Part shown: positions 33,133-41,220 of the stretch, piece by piece
Numbering within the stretch: the stretch's first letter is position 1
How the letters are laid out: every line of letters starts with the position of its first letter
Source of the DNA: Azovibrio restrictus
GTDB taxonomy: Bacteria > Bacteroidota > Bacteroidia > Chitinophagales > Chitinophagaceae
Reading direction: 5' to 3'
DNA length: 41,220 nucleotides
NCBI GenBank assembly: GCA_029255605.1
Contig: JANLJF010000075.1
Coordinates: forward strand, 1 to 41,220
The notes under the pieces: generated by a model
Seen by the model: the letters and a program-made list of their open reading frames with translations, nothing else
The model's database searches: none
What the model was told of the DNA's origin: nothing
Position numbers and translations under genes: made by a program

Positions 33133-35316
33133 TTACTGGTGAACGATGGGTATTTCAATCAGGAATTCGGTGCCTTCCCCCAACACTGAATTTACCGTGA
33201 TTGCTCCATTATGTTTCACGATGGTATTATAAGCTATAGAAAGGCCTAAGCCGGTACCTTCACCTACATCTTTGGTGGTAAAGAATGGCTCAAACAGTTT
33301 TTTCTTAGTATCCTCATTCATACCGGTGCCATTATCCTTAATACTAATATACACCTTATCCTCTTTCCTGTAGGTGCCTATCGTCAGTTCTCCCGTCTTC
33401 TCATTGCCGTGCCTTGATTTTACGGCGTGCAGGGCATTCGATATCATATTCAGGAATACCTGGTTCAGTTTGCCCGGATAGCATTCTACTAGTGGCAAGT
33501 CGCCGTAATTCTTGGTTATCCGCACATTGTCTATCTGGTTATTCACAATAACCATGGTAGACTCCAGGCCTTCGTTTATATCAGCCTTCTTCAGGTCATC
33601 TTCATCAAGGCGCGAGAAAATACGCAGCCCTTTCACTATTTCTGCCGTGCGACTGGAGCCTTCATGAATACCGTTAAGTAAATATTGTATCTCTGTTTTC
33701 AGATAATCGAAATCATATTCTTCTTTCAGGCTGTCTATCTTTTGCCGTTTACCATCTGCCGGTTCGTCCAGCAAAGATATTTCCTCTACCTGGTTCAGCA
33801 TGGTGATGAGCATATCCACATCGCGCTTCAATGGTTTTACATTCGAGGTCACAAAGTTTATCGGGTTATTGATCTCATGCGCTATACCGGCAGTTAACTG
33901 GCCCAGCGACGCCATCTTTTCAGATTCTACCAGTTGCATCTCCGCATCCTTCAGGTCTTTCAATGCTTTATTCAATCCATCGTTAGATGCTTTAAGTTCT
34001 TTGGTACGTTCATTCACTTTTGCTTCCAGTATCACATTTTGTTCCTTTACAATACGCGCATTTTCCTGGGCAGCAGTAACGGCTAATGCCTGCGCTTCTT
34101 CACGTTCTTTACGCAGAATATTTATTTTATCGGCCAGGGCAAATGACAGCAGCACAACTTCAATTACCGATGTTATCTGCAGGGCAAATGTGGTAAGTGT
34201 ATTGTACGGAACAACACCGGAATCTTTCAATACAAATACTACCGCACCTATCAGTAATATCGTCCATGCATATAAAAAGAACTTGGCAGGCCGGTAACCC
34301 AGCTTGTAAATACGGTAAGATGTATATAAAGAATACAGGGAAGCAATTGCAGTATTTGCCTGCATTATCTGGAAACCCAGAGTGCGGTTGCCGGCAAGCG
34401 AGAATAACAGGCCTACAACGAAAATGCCATTGAAAACAAGCAAGCCATAATGCAAGCGCCTGACGTGTTCTTTCGTTCTCAGAAATTCCTTAATGAATTC
34501 TATGGCTGCCATAGCGCCCAGGCAGGCAAATATGGTAGGCCCCTGCAAAGCCATCCACGAAGATTGTGGCCAAAGGTATTTAAAGGTAAAGCCCGGTAGT
34601 GTGGTTTGAGTAACCCCTACAAGAAGTATATAAATAACATACAGCAGGTAGCTCTTGTCCCGTACGGTAAAATATACAAACAAGTTGTATAGCGACATCA
34701 CAATGATAATGCCGCTAAACAATGCATACAGCAGTTCTTTCTTATCGCTGGATTCAGCTATTTGCTTTTCTGTACCCAGTTTTATCGGAAAGACTAATTG
34801 TGCGGAAGACTTTATTTTTACCAGTAATTCTACAGTAGAATCGGGTAATGCACCCGTGTTGAAAACGTAATTGGCATCGTGATAGGTCCTGTTATAAAAA
34901 GGTTCCCATTTGCTGATAGAATCAACCAATATTAATGAACCATTAGAAAAGGAATATATTTCCGCCTTATCTATCTGCGGTTGCTCCAGCATTAAAAGGA
35001 GCGGATAGCTATTGGCACCATTGTGCACAGAGGCCTTCAGCCAAAAGACGGAATTGGAAACACCCAGGTTGGCTATTTGCCTATCTATTTTCTGATACCC
35101 GGTAGCATTAAATGCTTGCTGATATGTTAAAGCACCTTCTTTATCTTCCAGCACACTCCATACCATTCCCGGTACTACTGTAGAAACTTCAGCTTTATCA
35201 TTTTTATAGATAAATACATCAGCCCGTGCTTTTACGCAAACAAATAACAACAATATTAATCCTGCCAGACTAAATCGAAACCTTTCTTTATTTATATACC
35301 TCGTAATACCGTTCAT
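33133..35316 (-). CDS. 7TMR-DISM sensor histidine kinase
   Basis: A 727-residue membrane sensor. Signal or first membrane segment near residues 15-30; periplasmic 7TMR-DISM extracellular domain ([21 protein letters not shown], about 85-180); seven membrane helices (about 195-400); a coiled coil ([25 protein letters not shown] region); HisKA with His480 in [12 protein letters not shown]; and HATPase_c with NGTGMNED and GTGLGLS. The ligand is unknown; related sensors bind carbohydrate or small molecules. It heads a three-gene operon with the hybrid kinase and single receiver. Confidence 0.94.
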   Translation of the reverse strand: MNGITRYINKERFRFSLAGLILLLFVCVKARADVFIYKNDKAEVSTVVPGMVWSVLEDKEGALTYQQAFNATGYQKIDRQIANLGVSNSVFWLKASVHNGANSYPLLLMLEQPQIDKAEIYSFSNGSLILVDSISKWEPFYNRTYHDANYVFNTGALPDSTVELLVKIKSSAQLVFPIKLGTEKQIAESSDKKELLYALFSGIIIVMSLYNLFVYFTVRDKSYLLYVIYILLVGVTQTTLPGFTFKYLWPQSSWMALQGPTIFACLGAMAAIEFIKEFLRTKEHVRRLHYGLLVFNGIFVVGLLFSLAGNRTLGFQIMQANTAIASLYSLYTSYRIYKLGYRPAKFFLYAWTILLIGAVVFVLKDSGVVPYNTLTTFALQITSVIEVVLLSFALADKINILRKEREEAQALAVTAAQENARIVKEQNVILEAKVNERTKELKASNDGLNKALKDLKDAEMQLVESEKMASLGQLTAGIAHEINNPINFVTSNVKPLKRDVDMLITMLNQVEEISLLDEPADGKRQKIDSLKEEYDFDYLKTEIQYLLNGIHEGSSRTAEIVKGLRIFSRLDEDDLKKADINEGLESTMVIVNNQIDNVRITKNYGDLPLVECYPGKLNQVFLNMISNALHAVKSRHGNEKTGELTIGTYRKEDKVYISIKDNGTGMNEDTKKKLFEPFFTTKDVGEGTGLGLSIAYNTIVKHNGAITVNSVLGEGTEFLIEIPIVHQ

Positions 35317-35449
35317 GACGGGTGCTAAATCTGTTTATTTTGTTGTCTTTATCTCAATTTTGGGCTTTGGCCTTAACACCTCACTAATATATCACACTTT
35401 GTTATCATTCACAACCCGTTAAGCTACATTTCTTAATTTAATAAGCTTA

Positions 35450-37762
35450 CTAACTATTGACTACAAGTATATCGTTTAATTTTTTGCGATATGGCAAAAC
35501 CTTAGGTGGCTCTGCCTTAAATACCCTGAACAGGTAAATATCCGCCCTGCTTTCATTCCTATGCAATGCTTTATTATAACGTTGATACAATTCTGCCACT
35601 TCATCAATGATCTCTCTTGGCAGGTCCGGTGCGTTATCTATCAGCCGGGCAAAGAATGCCAGGGGCACATTCATTGGTTGAAATGCCAGCCCCATTTCTG
35701 TAGCTTTTAGCCACAGCCGCTCTGAAGCGCGGCCGCCATTTACAAAATCCTTTTCCGAATAAGTGGGCATCGTAAGCAATCCGGCCACAGGGGCTGTTGT
35801 CATATTTTTTACCGATGTACTCCGCAATATATCAGCGCCGTTTATATCCCTCAACAGCTCAACCGCCATAGGGTCTTTCACCAACCTGATGCCCAGCATG
35901 TTTGCCGGTGTAAGTTCCAGCGTACTGATCTCAATACCGGTCCTGCGTTCTTCAGCTTCTTTGGCTGTCCACCTCATTTCCTGGAAGATGAAGTCGTAGT
36001 GGCTTTGAGGATACAATACCCTATAGCGATCTGTTTCAGAAATAATCTTACCTATTTCTTCCAGTATGGCCGGGTCTTCATAAAAATTCAGTTTGGCACC
36101 CGGCACAGATTCTGCCGCTGTTTTAAGGCTTTCCAGCACCTCCGGTTGCAGCATTACACGTTCCGTTATTTTCCTGTTGGTATGGCGCTGTGTAATTACT
36201 TTGGAAAGCTGATCATTATCATGTTGCTCCGCACCGGGTACTTTGGTGTTATAGAAGGTAAAGTCTGCTATCAATATATCTTCTCCTGATGGCTCGTGCA
36301 GGTTCACCATCACTTCATAACCCAGTTCATGCGCTTTTAATACAGCATTTTCTATAGCTGCCCCCAATGCTATATAAGAGGCCGTATCCTTATAGTCCAT
36401 ATAAGAATAACCATAGTATCTGTCGAAGAATAAGAGCAATATGCCTTTGTTATACACCCATTTCCACGGCTGTGCATTTCCGCCCGATGGAGCCGTACCT
36501 GCCGCATCTACAATCTTTTCTACATCTGGCTCAGGTATCGCTATGGCATTTATCGGTAGTTGACAATTCGCTTTCAATGCCAGTTGTAATGCTTCATCAT
36601 TACTAAGTGGTGTAAACGGATTAACTGCAACACCTGCTTCCGGTGCTTCCACTTTTGGGTCGCCTACCAGTTCATCCATATCCAAGAAGAAACGGCCGGA
36701 ACCTTTATACTGGTTCAGTGCTATTCTGCGCCAAATATCGGCTACTGCCCCACCTCCCAATGTTACAGCCGATGCCAGCTGTGGCCATGTTGTGATCGTT
36801 TGCCCTATTTCTATACCCGATGCACGCAGGCGGCTGGATATAGTTGCCAGGCCTACAATAGGCGCCAGGTATGGCATCTTCTCTTCGTTGGTTTTCAGGT
36901 GTTTTAGCTTAGATACATCCAGGTGATCGATATATCCATGCAGAATAGAACGTTCAGGCTCCAGGTCAAAACGCTCTACATCTATCGTACACCGGTCGCT
37001 ACCTTCCATCAGCACCGGTATTTTCAGTTCCCGGGCTTTGATGCGGCATAGTATTTTCATATCTACACCATCACACTCATCTATCAACAGGTCCAGCTTA
37101 CCCCCTTCCAGGTAAAACTTATCCATATTCTCTTCCGTAAGGCCATCTTCAAATATGGTTACTTTCAGATAAGGATCTATCTCTGCTATCTCCCGCGCTA
37201 CGGATATTACTTTTTTAAAACCGAGATTGAACAAACCGGTACGTATACGGTTAAGGTTGGTGAGCTCTAACACATCAAAATCGGCGAGCCTTATCTCTCC
37301 AAATGAGCGCTCCATTGCCAGCGTCACTGCTACCGACTGCCCTACAGACAGGCCTATAACACCTACCTTTTTAGTCGCAAGCAGGTCTCGCTCTTTATTA
37401 GTTATTTTATATTGATTGCGGCTGGTACGTACTTCTATGAATTCAGGTTCATCCAGCAGGTGCACCAACCTTTTGCTCCATGGGTAATATACCCATACGC
37501 CATATGTATCTATATCTGTCTGGCCGATATGGGCTTGCAATAGCGATTCATAATCTGCATCTGTAAGCTGCCTTTTAGGATTGCGTATTTTGAAAAGCTC
37601 TTTTAACTGGTCTTTTATTTCATCGAATAAAAAAACAAAACCTGAACTTAATAATTCATCGAAAACAGCTTTATCCTCACTGTTGGTAAGCCTCAATACC
37701 TGGGGCATATACACATCCTGATATTGTAAAGTTTGCTGCTTTACAATTTTTATCTCATCCAT
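35450..37762 (-). CDS. Rv1355c-family E1-like (ThiF) - nitroreductase fusion protein
   Basis: A 770-residue protein. Residues about 1-120 have no recognised domain. A ThiF/E1-like Rossmann domain follows: GLSVG nucleotide loop at 137-141, DFD at 161-163 and NLNR at 169-172. I see no CxxC zinc pairs. From about residue 413 a nitroreductase-like FMN domain begins, with AAGTAPSGGNAQPWKW and QRHTNRK. The same architecture is found in Mycobacterium tuberculosis Rv1355c (moeY by name). An E1-like adenylating domain joined to an FMN oxidoreductase also recalls azole-peptide (TOMM) enzymes, but the product here is unknown. The GNAT-like gene ends 19 nt upstream, so the two form an operon. Confidence 0.85.
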   Translation of the reverse strand: MDEIKIVKQQTLQYQDVYMPQVLRLTNSEDKAVFDELLSSGFVFLFDEIKDQLKELFKIRNPKRQLTDADYESLLQAHIGQTDIDTYGVWVYYPWSKRLVHLLDEPEFIEVRTSRNQYKITNKERDLLATKKVGVIGLSVGQSVAVTLAMERSFGEIRLADFDVLELTNLNRIRTGLFNLGFKKVISVAREIAEIDPYLKVTIFEDGLTEENMDKFYLEGGKLDLLIDECDGVDMKILCRIKARELKIPVLMEGSDRCTIDVERFDLEPERSILHGYIDHLDVSKLKHLKTNEEKMPYLAPIVGLATISSRLRASGIEIGQTITTWPQLASAVTLGGGAVADIWRRIALNQYKGSGRFFLDMDELVGDPKVEAPEAGVAVNPFTPLSNDEALQLALKANCQLPINAIAIPEPDVEKIVDAAGTAPSGGNAQPWKWVYNKGILLLFFDRYYGYSYMDYKDTASYIALGAAIENAVLKAHELGYEVMVNLHEPSGEDILIADFTFYNTKVPGAEQHDNDQLSKVITQRHTNRKITERVMLQPEVLESLKTAAESVPGAKLNFYEDPAILEEIGKIISETDRYRVLYPQSHYDFIFQEMRWTAKEAEERRTGIEISTLELTPANMLGIRLVKDPMAVELLRDINGADILRSTSVKNMTTAPVAGLLTMPTYSEKDFVNGGRASERLWLKATEMGLAFQPMNVPLAFFARLIDNAPDLPREIIDEVAELYQRYNKALHRNESRADIYLFRVFKAEPPKVLPYRKKLNDILVVNS

Positions 37763-37781
37763 ATTCTTTAATGACTTTGGC

Positions 37782-38492
37782 TTAATTGATATTGGGTATA
37801 CTTAGGTCGTAAACAACATCCAAAATTCGGCCTTTAGGACCACTTTCCAGTTTCGACTGTACAGGTTTTTTCCGGAGGTCGAAAATAATATCGCGCTCTT
37901 CAGGTTCTGCAGTAAGTAAAGTTTCGGTATCATTGATGATAACAGCTGTAGCAATCAGGTCTTCTTTAGGATAATAAAAGGTGCCATTATTGCCCAGGAA
38001 AGTTGCTATCTCAAAACCCACACGTGCACTGTTCTTTACCGTTGCAGGCGCACAAAGGCCGAATAATGTTGTCAATTTCAATTGCTGGGTAATAGCCACA
38101 GCCGCCCTGCCCAGGTACATACTACCGATGCCATAACCTGCTACCTCTCGCGAATTCCAAAGGCCGCAAAACTCTGCCGTCCCTCTTTCGGCATACTGTC
38201 TCACTGTTTCATGGACACTATCATCCATATCCTTTACAGCCTTTTCTATAGGAAGCTCATACTTGCCGCCGGCAACCTGTACCCTTGCCCCGCCATATAC
38301 CTTCTCTCCATCTTCCGATTCTACAAGTATCACATAAGTGTCCGGGTCCTCAAACCATTCTATATTGGCAGAGGTTATCATGGTAATACCGTATATCTTC
38401 AATACTTTCATATGGCCATCTACAAACTTCTGGCAAGCAGCCGTATCGTCAGGAGCCCTGAAAGCCTTGATTACAAATTTTATATCACTCAT
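37782..38492 (-). CDS. GNAT-fold-like protein paired with the Rv1355c-family gene
   Basis: A 236-residue cytoplasmic protein. No exact family is certain. The segment VYGGARVQVAGGKYELPIEKAV resembles the strand-loop of GNAT and autoinducer-synthase folds, and EFCGLWNSREVAGYGIGSMYLGRA fits the CoA-binding part with a later Ala/Val-rich helix. A C-terminal extension of about 50 residues follows. It may be an acyl- or aminoacyl-transferase, but no substrate can be named. The stop lies 19 nt before the ATG of the E1-nitroreductase fusion, so the two products probably act in one pathway. Confidence 0.7.
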   Translation of the reverse strand: MSDIKFVIKAFRAPDDTAACQKFVDGHMKVLKIYGITMITSANIEWFEDPDTYVILVESEDGEKVYGGARVQVAGGKYELPIEKAVKDMDDSVHETVRQYAERGTAEFCGLWNSREVAGYGIGSMYLGRAAVAITQQLKLTTLFGLCAPATVKNSARVGFEIATFLGNNGTFYYPKEDLIATAVIINDTETLLTAEPEERDIIFDLRKKPVQSKLESGPKGRILDVVYDLSIPNIN

Positions 38493-38925
38493 ATTGCGTC
38501 CAGTGTTTTAACTGTCGGAAAAAGAGCGTTCATCGTTTTTTTTATCTTTTGTTTCAATGTATAGTTATAACCTGCTTATAATCAATGAACCCTACCTTAA
38601 AAAATCTGTAGAGTGCAAATACAATATTAATTTACATACTAAAATGTAAAATGTCAATACCTGGTTTTTTGAACAGGAATTATTGGGTGGGAAAGTTTTT
38701 GTGCCCATATTTACCCGATCATAGCTTTTTTCTCTCTCTCAGCCTTAACCAGTAATGGACTTGTATTATCTTTGTTACTGCAAAAATAACGTTTAACGCC
38801 AACAATTTGCTATATAAAAAAGAAATTATCTAAAGGTAACAAGAAATTTATTAAAAATCTTTAACTTACGTGTACAGATTTTTATACTACCATTTGCGCC
38901 CATTAAAACATATTATAAAAATCAA
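38493..38925. other. 433-bp AT-rich divergent intergenic region
   Basis: This is the largest gap in the window, between the GNAT-like gene and the lone receiver gene. It holds no ORF or RNA gene that I can support. A plus-strand TATCTTTG (38767-38774) and a minus-strand TATTTTTG (38788-38781) stand 6 nt apart as face-to-face -7 boxes. A short CT run is at 38731-38740. TACCATTTG near 38888, with 3 bases in place of 2 between TA and TTTG, is another candidate for the receiver gene. Confidence 0.45.
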
Positions 38926-39387
38926 ATGTCAGATAAAATAAACATACTTTACGTAGATGACGAACAGAACAATCTTGTTTCGTTCAAGGCTACATTTAGG
39001 ATGAAGTATAATGTATTTACTGCTATCAGTGGTGAAGAAGCAATTAAGATTTTAGACAATAACCCTATTGATATTATTATTACAGACCAACGCATGCCTA
39101 ATATGACCGGTGTAGAATTCCTGGAATCTATACTGGAAAAACATATGGAGCCCATGCGCATCCTGCTGACCGGTTATGCCGACCTGAATGCTGTGATAGA
39201 TGCAGTGAACAAGGGAAAAATATTCCATTACCTCACCAAGCCATGGAATGAAGAGGAACTGGACCTGACCATACAGCGAGCTTATGATGTGTATAAACTG
39301 CGGAAAGATGAGAAGGAATTAACAGAAAAACTTGGCGTTACCAATGCCCAGCTTGAATTCCTGTTGCGTCAGCAGCTATTGTCATAA
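38926..39387 (+). CDS. lone response regulator receiver, close relative of the hybrid kinase receiver
   Basis: A 153-residue receiver. Acidic pocket Asp11-Asp12 in YVDDE, phospho-acceptor Asp54 in ITDQRMP, Thr in LLTGYAD, and the KPW ending. A C-terminal coiled-coil-like helix (RKDEKELTEKLGVTNAQLEF) replaces an output domain. It shares long blocks (LYxDDExNNLxSFKAxFR, MPxxTGVEF, TGYAD) with the receiver of the hybrid kinase at 32029-33123, so one probably arose from the other by duplication. It may compete for the same phosphodonor. A terminator follows. Confidence 0.93.
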   Translation: MSDKINILYVDDEQNNLVSFKATFRMKYNVFTAISGEEAIKILDNNPIDIIITDQRMPNMTGVEFLESILEKHMEPMRILLTGYADLNAVIDAVNKGKIFHYLTKPWNEEELDLTIQRAYDVYKLRKDEKELTEKLGVTNAQLEFLLRQQLLS

Positions 39388-39410
39388 ACACACGATATTC
39401 AGAATATGGT

Positions 39411-39436
39411 AAAGCCCGCAGGGGCTTTATTTTTTT
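39411..39436 (+). terminator. terminator after the lone receiver gene
   Basis: AAAGCCC, loop GCAG and GGGCTTT form a 7-bp stem followed by ATTTTTTT. It ends 5 nt before the -7 box of the next gene. Confidence 0.85.
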
Positions 39437-39441
39437 ACAGC

Positions 39442-39449
39442 TACATTTG
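39442..39449 (+). promoter_or_regulatory. -7 box of the WaaE-like glycosyltransferase gene, 5 nt from the ATG
   Basis: TACATTTG, the same box as for frr, ends 5 nt before the ATG at 39455. The -33 position falls in the terminator hairpin, so promoter strength is uncertain. Confidence 0.45.
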
Positions 39450-39454
39450 CCGCA

Positions 39455-40234
39455 ATGATACAATTGAGTGTAGTCATCATCACCCTTAATGAAGAAAAAA
39501 ATCTGGAGCGCTGCCTGCAATCGGTTAAAAACCTGGCAGATGAAATAGTCGTGGTAGATAGCCTTTCTACAGATAAAACAGTAGAGATAGCGCAGCGGTA
39601 TGGGGCTAAGATTGTATTACAAAAATTTTTGGGCCATATAGAGCAAAAGAATTTTGCCGCAGCACATGCATCACACAACTGGGTTTTATCACTGGATGCA
39701 GACGAAGCTATTACACCGGAGCTGGGGAAAAATATATTATTAGTCAAAGCCAATCCTCGGTTCAACGCTTACCGTTTTGCAAGACTTAATAACTTTTGTG
39801 GTAAATGGATACGGCATTCCGGTTTGTACCCCGATGCCAAAGTAAGATTGTTCAATCGAACCAAAGGCGAATGGACAGGTGAGAACCCACATGATAAATG
39901 GATGCTACACGATAAAGCAGAAAAAGAAGGCAAGCTACGGGGAGACATGCTGCACTACAGCTTCCACTCTATTTCAGATTATGTCAAAAAAATAGAAAAA
40001 TACACAGATATTGCTGCCCGTCAGCGTATCAAAAAAGGAAAGAATTATAGTAAACTCCAAATATGGATAGTTCCAATATGGAAGTTTTTATCTGACTATA
40101 TCTTTCGCCTTGGCTTCCTGGATGGCTATGAAGGCCTGCTCATCTGCAGGCTGAATGCTATGGAAACAATGATAAAATATGCCAAAACCCGTCAGTATTC
40201 GACATGGCAAAAAGAGGGTAAAACAATAGACTAA
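39455..40234 (+). CDS. WaaE-like family 2 glycosyltransferase
   Basis: A 259-residue soluble GT2 enzyme: LSVVIITLNEEKNLERCLQS, VVVDSLSTDKTVEIA, the metal motif LSLDADEAI, and the RHSGLYPDAKVRLFNR segment found in WaaE/KdtX-type core glycosyltransferases. It probably adds a sugar to lipopolysaccharide core or a related surface glycan; donor and acceptor cannot be told. No membrane helix is present. Its TAA overlaps the ATG of the pseudouridine synthase gene by one base (TAATG). Confidence 0.9.
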   Translation: MIQLSVVIITLNEEKNLERCLQSVKNLADEIVVVDSLSTDKTVEIAQRYGAKIVLQKFLGHIEQKNFAAAHASHNWVLSLDADEAITPELGKNILLVKANPRFNAYRFARLNNFCGKWIRHSGLYPDAKVRLFNRTKGEWTGENPHDKWMLHDKAEKEGKLRGDMLHYSFHSISDYVKKIEKYTDIAARQRIKKGKNYSKLQIWIVPIWKFLSDYIFRLGFLDGYEGLLICRLNAMETMIKYAKTRQYSTWQKEGKTID

Positions 40235-41109
40235 TGGCAGGTACAGAATCAACGATCAGCTTAAACAAATACATCAGCTCTACCGGTTTTTGTTCGCGTA
40301 GAGAAGCCGATAAGTTAATAGAACAGGCGCGCGTAACTATCAATGACAAAATAGCCTTGCCCGGTAGCCGTGTAAATGAACATGATACAGTAGCTATTGA
40401 TGGAGAACCATTAAAGAAGAAAAAATCAGCACGGCCAATATACATAGCATTAAATAAACCGGTTGGCGTTACCTCCACTACTGACACCAAAGACAGGACT
40501 AACATCATTAGCTTCCTTAATTATCCTAAGCGTGTATTCCCGATAGGCAGGCTGGATAAGGATTCTGACGGCTTGATATTTCTGACCAATGATGGTGATA
40601 TCGTGAACAAAATACTCCGTGCAGAAAACAATCATGAGAAAGAATACATTGTAACCGTTGATAAAGCCATCACACCCGATTTTATTGAGAAAATGAGTAA
40701 TGGCGTGCCCATACTGGATGAAGTAACTAAAAGATGCTTTGTGCGCCAGGAAGGTAGCCGCAAATTTCGCATCATTCTTACACAGGGCCTTAACCGCCAG
40801 ATACGCCGCATGTGCGAATACCTCGGGTATAATGTAAAAACACTCACCCGTGTACGCATTATGAATGTATCCTTGGACAATTTACCTGTTGGCAAATGGC
40901 GTTATCTTACTAATCCCGAAATTGATACCATTGAATCTTTGTTGTCAGCCTCTGGCAAAACAGTCAGCGAAATTAAAATGTCGAAAGCAATTGATAAGCC
41001 AACTTTAAAGAAGGAAGCAAAAAAGCAGGACGATAAAAACACTAAAACGCAGCCACCTCACAAACCCAAAAAGAAAACAAGCTATAAAGACTGGAGAAAT
41101 AAACGATAA
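40234..41109 (+). CDS. rluF: RluF-type 23S rRNA pseudouridine synthase
   Basis: A 291-residue RsuA/RluB/RluE/RluF-family enzyme. An S4 RNA-binding domain (SLNKYISSTGFCSRREADKL) is followed by the catalytic domain with Asp108 in GRLDKDSDGL, and by the C-terminal GLNRQIRRMCEYLGY and RVRIMN motifs that resemble E. coli RluF (U2604 of 23S rRNA). A Lys-rich tail of about 45 residues follows. The assignment to RluF over RluB is by those motifs. The start overlaps the stop of the glycosyltransferase gene, so the two are co-translated. Confidence 0.88.
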   Translation: MAGTESTISLNKYISSTGFCSRREADKLIEQARVTINDKIALPGSRVNEHDTVAIDGEPLKKKKSARPIYIALNKPVGVTSTTDTKDRTNIISFLNYPKRVFPIGRLDKDSDGLIFLTNDGDIVNKILRAENNHEKEYIVTVDKAITPDFIEKMSNGVPILDEVTKRCFVRQEGSRKFRIILTQGLNRQIRRMCEYLGYNVKTLTRVRIMNVSLDNLPVGKWRYLTNPEIDTIESLLSASGKTVSEIKMSKAIDKPTLKKEAKKQDDKNTKTQPPHKPKKKTSYKDWRNKR

Positions 41110-41162
41110 TTATCTATATAGAGAATATCCTTTATACCTACTCAATATTTAAAATGTAAATA

Positions 41163-41185
41163 AAAGCCGGATAATAACCGGCTTT
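41163..41185. terminator. hairpin at the right end
   Basis: AAAGCCGG, loop ATAATAA and CCGGCTTT form an 8-bp stem. On the minus strand it is followed by TATTTACATTTTA. It may end the rluF transcript or that of a minus-strand gene entering from the right. Confidence 0.6.
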
Positions 41186-41187
41186 AA

Positions 41188-41220
41188 TTATGCGTAGTGG
41201 TTGCTGTTTATCAGTGCAAG
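41188..41220 (-). CDS. possible 3' end of a minus-strand gene entering from the right
   Basis: One minus-strand frame is open from the edge and ends in TAA at 41190-41188, reading LALINSNHYA, directly before the hairpin at 41163-41185. The fit of stop and hairpin suggests the end of a gene, but ten codons are too few to be sure. Confidence 0.3.
   Translation of the reverse strand, partial: LALINSNHYA

Noticed and set aside
35450-37762. The ThiF-nitroreductase fusion as an assembly or frameshift artefact
   Set aside because: The frame is continuous and the same domain order is known in Rv1355c-family proteins.
38493-38925. A tRNA or other small structured RNA in the largest gap
   Set aside because: No cloverleaf or strong GC-rich stem was found by eye; a covariance search would be needed for a firm statement.

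Overview
The window is a stretch of ordinary chromosome from a member of the Bacteroidota, most likely the Chitinophagia. The lineage call rests on a PorP/SprF protein of the type IX secretion system, a Big_5 Ig-like lipoprotein, a 7TMR-DISM histidine kinase, the uppS-bamA pair, a general lack of strong Shine-Dalgarno sequences, and repeated TAnnTTTG boxes (the Bacteroidota -7 element) upstream of genes. There are 38 full-length protein genes, a 5'-terminal piece of bamA cut by the left edge, and possibly the last codons of another gene at the right edge. I see no tRNA, rRNA, CRISPR array, insertion sequence, integrase or phage gene.

Layout. 1-2.5 kb (minus): bamA and uppS, envelope biogenesis. 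2.7-4.5 kb (plus): upp (uracil salvage) and a PorP/SprF protein. 4.5-8.3 kb: a 3-methyladenine glycosylase, an RsmI-like rRNA methyltransferase, a small membrane protein, a membrane glycosyltransferase and an alpha/beta hydrolase. 8.4-11.9 kb (plus): a large acyl-CoA dehydrogenase and a HerA-like (DUF853) ATPase. 11.9-13.9 kb (minus): an RlmK-type methyltransferase, an ABC ATPase without a nearby permease, and a small exported protein. 14.2-15.4 kb (plus): a BON-domain protein with a very long Asn/Gln/Ser/Tyr/Gly-rich region. 15.4-18.1 kb: a MORN/YwqK-like exported protein with an IscA-type Fe-S carrier, then frr and a fatty acid hydroxylase. 18.1-23.6 kb (minus): an exported unknown, an EVE protein, a zinc-ribbon methyltransferase, an S9 peptidase and an Ig-like lipoprotein. 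23.7-30 kb: glutathione peroxidase, a His/Pro-rich repeat protein, accC, a DUF983 protein, uvrC, a lipoprotein and yqgE. 30-31.6 kb (plus): a ZIP metal transporter with a TraB/GumN protein.

31.6-39.4 kb is the most interesting part. A three-gene signalling operon (7TMR-DISM histidine kinase, receiver-kinase hybrid, single receiver) lies next to a two-gene operon. That operon encodes a GNAT-fold-like protein and a 770-residue fusion of an E1-like (ThiF) domain to a nitroreductase domain (Rv1355c family). On the other side of a 433-bp AT-rich divergent region is a lone receiver whose sequence closely resembles the receiver of the hybrid kinase. The small-molecule chemistry of the two-gene operon is unknown. 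The grouping suggests, without proving, a signal or metabolite system under phosphorelay control. 39.4-41.1 kb carries a WaaE-like glycosyltransferase and an RluF-type pseudouridine synthase.

Most of the window is housekeeping. Less familiar items are the E1-nitroreductase operon with its signalling neighbours, the prion-like BON protein, the TAnnTTTG boxes that in three genes sit only 4-7 nt from the start codon (possible leaderless mRNAs), and several start codons that are TTG or GTG.
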